Below, piece after piece: positions 6,001-10,334 of a stretch of 10,334 nucleotides of DNA. Position numbers and translations under genes: made by a program. The stretch spans positions 1 to 10,334 of the forward strand of contig JAATFS010000025.1 of NCBI GenBank assembly GCA_015655035.1. Direction: 5' to 3'. The DNA is from Lysobacterales bacterium. Its GTDB lineage: Bacteria; Pseudomonadota; Gammaproteobacteria; Xanthomonadales; Xanthomonadaceae. The notes below the pieces were generated by a model. It was not told where the DNA came from, did no database searches, and worked only from the letters and a program-made list of their open reading frames with translations. The number at the start of each line of letters is the position of its first letter. Position 1 is the first letter of the stretch.

Positions 6001-7506
6001 ATGAGTGATTCCGCAACCCGCGTCCCGCTGCTGATCGATGGGGCGTTCGTCGAATCGGCGGCTGCCGAATGGGCGGAAGTCATCAACCCGGCGACCCAGG
6101 CGGTGCTGGCCAAGGTGCCGTTCGCGACCTCGGCCGAAGTGGACGCAGCGGTGGCGGCGGCCCAGGTCGCGTTCACGACCTGGCGCAAGACCCCGATCGG
6201 TACCCGCGCGCGGATCTTCCTGAAATACCAGCAGCTGATCCGCGAGCACATGAGCGAGTTGGCGGCACTGCTAACCGCCGAGCAGGGCAAGACCCTGGCC
6301 GATGCCGAGGGCGACGTGTTCCGTGGCCTGGAGGTGGTCGAACACGCGGCCGCCATCGGCAACCTGCAGCTTGGCGAGCTGGCCAACAACGTCGCCAACG
6401 GCGTGGACACCTATACGTTGTTGCAGCCACTCGGGGTATGCGCCGGCATCACCCCGTTCAACTTCCCGGCGATGATCCCGCTGTGGATGTTTCCGATGGC
6501 GATCGCCACCGGCAATACCTTCGTGCTCAAGCCCTCCGAGCAGGATCCGCTGGTGACGATGCGGCTGGTGGAGCTGGCGCTGGAGGCGGGCATTCCGAAG
6601 GGCGTGCTGAACGTGGTCCATGGCGGCGCGGAGGTGGTCAATGCCATCTGCGACCATCCCGATATCAAGGCGGTGTCGTTCGTCGGATCGACCCGGGTGG
6701 GCACCCACGTCTACCAGCGCGCATCGCTGGCCGGCAAGCGCGTGCAATGCATGATGGGGGCGAAGAACCACGCCGTGGTGCTGCCCGATGCAAACAAGGA
6801 GCAGAGCCTCAACGCGATGGTCGGGGCGGCTTTCGGCGCCGCCGGGCAACGCTGCATGGCGGCGTCCACGCTGGTGCTGGTCGGTGCGGCGCGGGCCTGG
6901 ATCCCGGCGCTGGTGGAGAAGGCCAGGACACTGAGGATCAACGCGGGTACCGAGCCGGGTACCGATGTGGGTCCCTTGATTTCCTGCGCGGCGCGCGCGC
7001 GGGTGGAAGGCTTGATCGCTTCCGGCATCGAACAGGGCGCGCGGCTCGAGCTCGACGGGCGCCAGCCGCAGGTAGATGGGTTCGAGCAAGGCAACTTCGT
7101 CGGCCCGACGATCTTTTCCGGGGTCGAGCCGGGCATGCGTATCTACGACGAGGAGATCTTCGGCCCGGTGCTGGTGATCCTGGAAGTCGAAACGCTGGAA
7201 GAGGCCATCGCGCTGGTCAACGCCAATCCCAACGGCAACGGCACTGCGTTGTTCACCCAGTCCGGCGCGGCGGCGCGCCGCTTCCAGGAAGACATCGACG
7301 TGGGCCAGGTGGGCATCAACGTGCCGATCCCGGTGCCGGTGCCGCTGTTCTCGTTCAGCGGTTCGCGCGGTTCCAAGCTGGGCGACCTGGGCCCCTACGG
7401 CAAGCAGGTCGTGACCTTCTATACCCAGACCAAGACCGTCACCGCGCGCTGGTTCGACGAGCAGACGCTCGGCGATGGCGTCAACACCACCATCCATCTC
7501 AAATAA
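6001..7506 (+). CDS. mmsA: Methylmalonate-semialdehyde dehydrogenase (CoA-acylating)
   Basis: This 501-residue cytoplasmic enzyme converts methylmalonate semialdehyde, CoA and NAD+ to propionyl-CoA, CO2/bicarbonate and NADH, the last step of valine breakdown. The aldehyde dehydrogenase fold shows TPFNFPAMIP with Asn154, the NAD-binding LKPSE (176-180) and FVGSTRVG, and catalytic Cys285 in AGQRCMA. Where ordinary aldehyde dehydrogenases have the general-base glutamate, this one has MMGAKNHAVVLPDA, a hallmark of the CoA-acylating MMSDH group. IYDEEIFGPVL and IPVPVPLFSFSGSRGS near the C-terminus are also diagnostic. The length is normal. I chose the ATG at 6001 because the protein then begins a typical distance before LIDGAFV; the earlier GTG (5944) and ATG (5971) would start within or before the operator. 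Only a weak GAG precedes 6001. IolA of inositol catabolism is a paralogue, but the neighbours point to valine. Confidence 0.95.
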   Translation: MSDSATRVPLLIDGAFVESAAAEWAEVINPATQAVLAKVPFATSAEVDAAVAAAQVAFTTWRKTPIGTRARIFLKYQQLIREHMSELAALLTAEQGKTLADAEGDVFRGLEVVEHAAAIGNLQLGELANNVANGVDTYTLLQPLGVCAGITPFNFPAMIPLWMFPMAIATGNTFVLKPSEQDPLVTMRLVELALEAGIPKGVLNVVHGGAEVVNAICDHPDIKAVSFVGSTRVGTHVYQRASLAGKRVQCMMGAKNHAVVLPDANKEQSLNAMVGAAFGAAGQRCMAASTLVLVGAARAWIPALVEKARTLRINAGTEPGTDVGPLISCAARARVEGLIASGIEQGARLELDGRQPQVDGFEQGNFVGPTIFSGVEPGMRIYDEEIFGPVLVILEVETLEEAIALVNANPNGNGTALFTQSGAAARRFQEDIDVGQVGINVPIPVPVPLFSFSGSRGSKLGDLGPYGKQVVTFYTQTKTVTARWFDEQTLGDGVNTTIHLK

Positions 7507-7508
7507 CC

Positions 7509-8690
7509 ATGAACGCACTGATGCAGATGCCGACCACGACGGCCGATTTGAACGAACAGCAGCAGGCGTTCCGCGATGCGGCCCGCGATTTTGCCGACAA
7601 GGAACTGGCGCCGCATGCCGCGCTGTGGGATGTGCAGGCGTACTTCCCGCGCGAGGCCATCGCCAAGGCGGCCGAGCTGGGCTTCTGCGGTCTGTACTCG
7701 GACGAGGAGGTCGGCGGGCTGGGCATGCAGCGGCTGGATGCGGCGGTGGTGTTCGAAGAGCTGGCGACGGCGGATCCGTCCACCGCAGCCTTCATCAGCA
7801 TCCACAACATGGCGACCTGGCTGGTCGCGCACTACGGCAATCGCGAGGTGCGCGCGCAATGGGCAACCGCACTTGCCAGTGGCGCCAAGCTCGCCTCGTA
7901 TTGCCTGACCGAACCTGGCAGCGGCTCCGATGCCGCGTCGCTGAAGACGCGCGCGCTGCGCGACGGCGATGAATACGTACTCGATGGAAGCAAGGCGTTC
8001 ATCTCCGGCGCGGGTGCGACCGACGTACTGGTAGTGATGGCGCGCACAGGCGAGGAGGGCGCGCGCGGCATCAGCGCCTTCGTGGTGCCGGCCGATGCGG
8101 CAGGCATCAGCTACGGGCGCAAGGAGGAAAAGATGGGCTGGAACAGCCAGCCCACGCGCAGCCTCAGCTTCCAGGGGGTACGCATCCCCGCTGGCAACCT
8201 GCTGGGCAAGGAGGGCGAAGGCTTCAAGCTGGCGATGAAGGCGCTTGATGGCGGCCGTATCAACATCGCTGCGTGTTCGCTGGGCGCCGCACAAGGCGCA
8301 CTGAATGCCGCACGCCGCTACATGGGCGAGCGTCGCCAGTTCGGCAAGAAGCTGGCCGAGTTCCAGGCGTTGCAGTTCAAGCTGGCCGACATGGCCACGC
8401 AACTGGTGGCTGCTCGGCAGATGGTGCACGCTGCGGCGCGCAAGCTCGATGCGGGCAGTCGCGATGCCACGGTGTGGTGCGCAATGGCCAAGCGCTTTGC
8501 CACCGATGCCGGCTTCGCCATATGCGACGAGGCGTTGCAGATCCATGGCGGCTACGGCTACATCCGCGAATACCCGGTGGAGCGGTTGCTGCGCGATTGT
8601 CGCGTACACCGCATATTGGAGGGCACCAACGAGATCATGCGCGTGATCGTGGCCCGCCATCTGCTCAGCAGCGACGAGGAATTGCGATGA
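7509..8690 (+). CDS. Isobutyryl-CoA dehydrogenase (ACAD8-like acyl-CoA dehydrogenase)
   Basis: This 393-residue FAD enzyme oxidises isobutyryl-CoA to methacrylyl-CoA and passes electrons to electron-transfer flavoprotein. It shows YCLTEPGSGSDA (131-142), a flavin/substrate-contacting segment; SKAFISGAGATD (161-172); EKMGWNSQPTR (207-217); GGRINIAACSLGAAQG (248-263); RRQFGKKLAEFQ; and HGGYGYIREYPVER (346-359). The catalytic base is Glu371 in ILEGTNEIM. The WNSQPTR, INIAxCSLGAA and FATDxxFAIC segments closely recall mammalian ACAD8, which favours isobutyryl-CoA over other short-chain substrates; related 2-methyl-branched acyl-CoAs may also be used. The ATG follows the mmsA stop after two bases and has no ribosome site of its own, so translation is probably coupled. 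Upstream codons in the same frame are open far into mmsA but are not homologous to anything expected. Confidence 0.93.
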   Translation: MNALMQMPTTTADLNEQQQAFRDAARDFADKELAPHAALWDVQAYFPREAIAKAAELGFCGLYSDEEVGGLGMQRLDAAVVFEELATADPSTAAFISIHNMATWLVAHYGNREVRAQWATALASGAKLASYCLTEPGSGSDAASLKTRALRDGDEYVLDGSKAFISGAGATDVLVVMARTGEEGARGISAFVVPADAAGISYGRKEEKMGWNSQPTRSLSFQGVRIPAGNLLGKEGEGFKLAMKALDGGRINIAACSLGAAQGALNAARRYMGERRQFGKKLAEFQALQFKLADMATQLVAARQMVHAAARKLDAGSRDATVWCAMAKRFATDAGFAICDEALQIHGGYGYIREYPVERLLRDCRVHRILEGTNEIMRVIVARHLLSSDEELR

Positions 8691-9484
8691 GCGATTATCG
8701 TGAAAAAGACTGGGCTGGCCTGGCGCTGGAAATCGACGACCATGTCGCGATCGTCACCCTGTCCCATCCGCCGGCCAATACCTGGACCGTCCACAGCCTG
8801 GCGGCGCTGCGCGACCTGGTGCGTGAGCTCGATGCCGATCGCGCTATCTATGCGCTGGTCATCACCGGCCAGGGCGAAAAATTCTTTTCCGCCGGCGCCG
8901 ACCTCAGGCAGTTTGCCTCCGGCGACAAGGCCGCCGCGCGCGAGGCGGCGCGCCGGTTCGGTGAAGCGTTTGAAGCCTTGAACGGCTTCCGGGGCGTTTC
9001 CATTGCGGCGATCAATGGCTATGCGATGGGCGGAGGGCTCGAATGCGCGTTGGCCTGCGACCTACGTATCGCCGAGTCGCAGACGCAACTGGCGCTGCCC
9101 GAAGCGTCAGTTGGCCTGCTGCCATGTGGCGGTGGCACCCAACATCTGCCGCGCCTGGTCGGCGAGGGCTGGGCCAAGCGCATGATCCTGCTGGGTGAGC
9201 GCATCGATGCCGACACCGCACTGCGTATCGGGCTGGTGGAGGAGGTGGTCGGAAAGGGCGAAGCGCAGGCGCGGGCACTCGAATGGGCGCAGCGCGCGGG
9301 CAGGCAGAGTCCGATCAGCGTGACCGCGTGCAAGCGGCTGCTGCACGCAGGCCGCCCCGGCTCACAGGCTGCGGCGTTGGTCAGCGAGCGCGAGGCCTTT
9401 GTCGATCTGTTCGATAGCGCCGACCAGGGCGAAGGGGTCAACGCATTCCTGGAAAAGCGCGTACCGCAGTGGACCAACGCATGA
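8687..9484 (+). CDS. Enoyl-CoA hydratase/isomerase family protein, probable methacrylyl-CoA hydratase
   Basis: This 265-residue crotonase-fold protein is expected to add water to methacrylyl-CoA, giving 3-hydroxyisobutyryl-CoA. The first oxyanion-hole segment is KFFSAGADLRQF (65-76) and the second is NGYAMGGGLECALACDLRIA (110-129). Both catalytic glutamates of true hydratases appear present: Glu119 in GGGLEC and Glu139 in ALPEASVG, followed by GLLPCGGGTQHLPRLVG. The length is normal. The ATG overlaps the dehydrogenase stop as ATGA, and GAGGA at 8676-8680 lies six bases upstream, which fixes the start. Operon position gives the substrate; the sequence alone would allow other short-chain enoyl-CoAs. 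Confidence 0.9.
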   Translation: MSDYREKDWAGLALEIDDHVAIVTLSHPPANTWTVHSLAALRDLVRELDADRAIYALVITGQGEKFFSAGADLRQFASGDKAAAREAARRFGEAFEALNGFRGVSIAAINGYAMGGGLECALACDLRIAESQTQLALPEASVGLLPCGGGTQHLPRLVGEGWAKRMILLGERIDADTALRIGLVEEVVGKGEAQARALEWAQRAGRQSPISVTACKRLLHAGRPGSQAAALVSEREAFVDLFDSADQGEGVNAFLEKRVPQWTNA

Positions 9485-10334
9485 ACCCGTCAGATCTCGC
9501 ACAGACCGCGGTATTGTTCGAGCAGCGCGAGGCCTCGCACGGCCAGTACATCGGCATCGCCACATTGAACTCGCCGAAAACGCTCAACGGCTTGTCGTTG
9601 CAGATGACCCGGTTGCTGGCCGCGCGCTTGCAGCGCTGGGCCAGCGACGACAGCATCGCCTGCGTGGTACTGCGCGGGGCGGGCGAGAAAGCCTTCTGCG
9701 CAGGGGGCGACCTGCATGGGCTGCACCGCAGCATGCTCGAGTATCGACAACGGCCAGCGGGTACGCGCGACACTCGGCTCGATCCGCGTGGCAATGCCTA
9801 CGCCGAAGCCTTCTTCGAGGAAGAATACCGCCTCGATCACTTCATCCATACCTATCCCAAGCCGTTGCTGTGCTGGGGCCACGGCTTCGTGATGGGCGGC
9901 GGCGTCGGGTTGATGGCCGGTGCCAGCCATCGCGTGGTGACCGAGCGTTCGCGGCTGGCGATGCCGGAAATCACCGTTGGCCTGTTTCCCGATGTCGGCG
10001 GTAGCTGGTTGCTCAAGCGCGTGCCACATTCGGCCGGGCTGTTCCTGGCACTGACCGGGGCGCCGCTGGAGGCCAGCGATGCGATCTACGCCGGTCTGGC
10101 CGATGTGCGTTTGGACAGCGTCCAGTACGACATCGTGTTCGACGCGTTGGCCGCGCATGCCTGGAGCGGCGACGCCGCGCGCGACCGCGCCGGTCTCGAT
10201 GCCTTCCTGCGCGATATGGCGCATACGCCGGAGCCGGGCCCGCTGCAACACCACGCCGAGTTGATCGAGCGGCTGCTCTCCCCGGCGGATCTGCCGGCGG
10301 TGGTGCAGGCGATCATGGCGCTGCAGAGCGAAGA
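9481..10334 (+). CDS. 3-hydroxyisobutyryl-CoA hydrolase, C-terminus cut by the right edge
   Basis: The frame is open from the ATG at 9481 to the edge: 284 codons plus two bases, of a family usually about 350-390 residues. The enzyme hydrolyses 3-hydroxyisobutyryl-CoA to free 3-hydroxyisobutyrate and CoA, which removes the reactive methacrylyl-CoA that equilibrates with it. Visible hallmarks are NSPKTLNGLSLQM (30-42), KAFCAGGDLHGL (70-81), FFEEEYRLDHFIHTYPKP (111-128), HGFVMGGGVGLM (134-145) and AMPEITVGLFPDVGGSW (160-176). Glu163 and Asp171 match the family's active-site acid pair, and the EEEY acid (Glu115) is also kept. The long EEEY-containing insert and FPDVGG separate this family from ordinary hydratases. 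The start overlaps the hydratase stop as ATGA, with no strong ribosome site, so coupling is likely. No frameshift is visible in the part present. Confidence 0.93.
   Translation, partial: MNPSDLAQTAVLFEQREASHGQYIGIATLNSPKTLNGLSLQMTRLLAARLQRWASDDSIACVVLRGAGEKAFCAGGDLHGLHRSMLEYRQRPAGTRDTRLDPRGNAYAEAFFEEEYRLDHFIHTYPKPLLCWGHGFVMGGGVGLMAGASHRVVTERSRLAMPEITVGLFPDVGGSWLLKRVPHSAGLFLALTGAPLEASDAIYAGLADVRLDSVQYDIVFDALAAHAWSGDAARDRAGLDAFLRDMAHTPEPGPLQHHAELIERLLSPADLPAVVQAIMALQSE

Noticed and set aside
5887..6249. N-terminal extension of the ScfR-type regulator to a start at 6249
   Set aside because: It would run antisense through the mmsA start and across both operator-like sites. The extra residues match no domain, while the ATG at 5886 gives the usual HTH-first layout.
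6069..7508. Upstream extension of the acyl-CoA dehydrogenase frame by 480 codons through mmsA
   Set aside because: The extension is a glycine/arginine-rich out-of-frame reading of mmsA. The dehydrogenase family begins at the ATG at 7509 by length and homology.
6271..7518. Long minus-strand open frame (415 codons) opposite mmsA
   Set aside because: It is antisense to a gene with clear catalytic motifs. The translation is rich in His, Arg and Gln with no recognisable domain, as expected for a shadow frame in GC-rich DNA.
7419..8660. Long minus-strand open frame (413 codons) opposite the acyl-CoA dehydrogenase
   Set aside because: Antisense shadow of a strongly conserved enzyme; composition is biased and no motif is visible.
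8273..8686. Upstream extension of the hydratase frame into the dehydrogenase gene
   Set aside because: Out-of-frame reading of the dehydrogenase. The ATG at 8687 has a good ribosome site (GAGGA) and gives the family's normal length.

Overview
The window is a GC-rich stretch of bacterial chromosome. Gene content and style point to a gammaproteobacterium of the Xanthomonadaceae (Xanthomonas or a close relative): a large TonB-dependent receptor of the type abundant in that family, a short-chain fatty acyl-CoA regulator (ScfR/PrpR/RamB-like) divergent from a valine-catabolism operon, and dense coding with AT-rich promoters. This assignment is inference from family resemblance; no rRNA or marker gene is present. 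There are no RNA genes, mobile elements, CRISPR arrays or integration scars that I can see.

Layout. (1) Positions 1-1158, minus strand: a HAD-superfamily phosphatase followed by the first 141 codons of a SorC/DeoR-type sugar-binding regulator that runs off the left edge. The pair looks like part of a carbohydrate or polyol locus continuing to the left. (2) About 1159-1448: a divergent intergenic region with an AT-rich core and an imperfect direct repeat. (3) 1449-4364, plus strand: a complete 971-residue TonB-dependent outer-membrane receptor of unknown substrate with eight cysteines in four close pairs. (4) 4365-4497: a convergent gap with a strong hairpin, probably the terminator. (5) 4498-5886, minus strand: an XRE-type HTH / degenerate ImmA-IrrE / DUF2083 regulator of the ScfR family. 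(6) 5887-6000: a divergent regulatory region with two near-identical 18-bp sites, each made of two tandem 9-mers. (7) 6001-10334, plus strand: mmsA, isobutyryl-CoA dehydrogenase, an enoyl-CoA hydratase (methacrylyl-CoA hydratase role) and 3-hydroxyisobutyryl-CoA hydrolase (cut by the right edge), packed with a 2-nt gap and then two 4-nt ATGA overlaps.

How the genes work together. The plus-strand operon encodes the distal valine pathway: isobutyryl-CoA to methacrylyl-CoA (dehydrogenase), to 3-hydroxyisobutyryl-CoA (hydratase), to free 3-hydroxyisobutyrate (hydrolase), and finally methylmalonate semialdehyde to propionyl-CoA (MmsA). The one missing step, 3-hydroxyisobutyrate dehydrogenase (mmsB), is expected just beyond the right edge. 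The divergent ScfR-type regulator probably senses a short-chain acyl-CoA of this pathway and controls both itself and the operon through the paired sites.

Most of the window is well-understood metabolism. I did not find a new defence or mobile system. The observation most worth following is the four-copy 9-mer operator array between the regulator and mmsA, with one copy ending in the regulator's own start codon.
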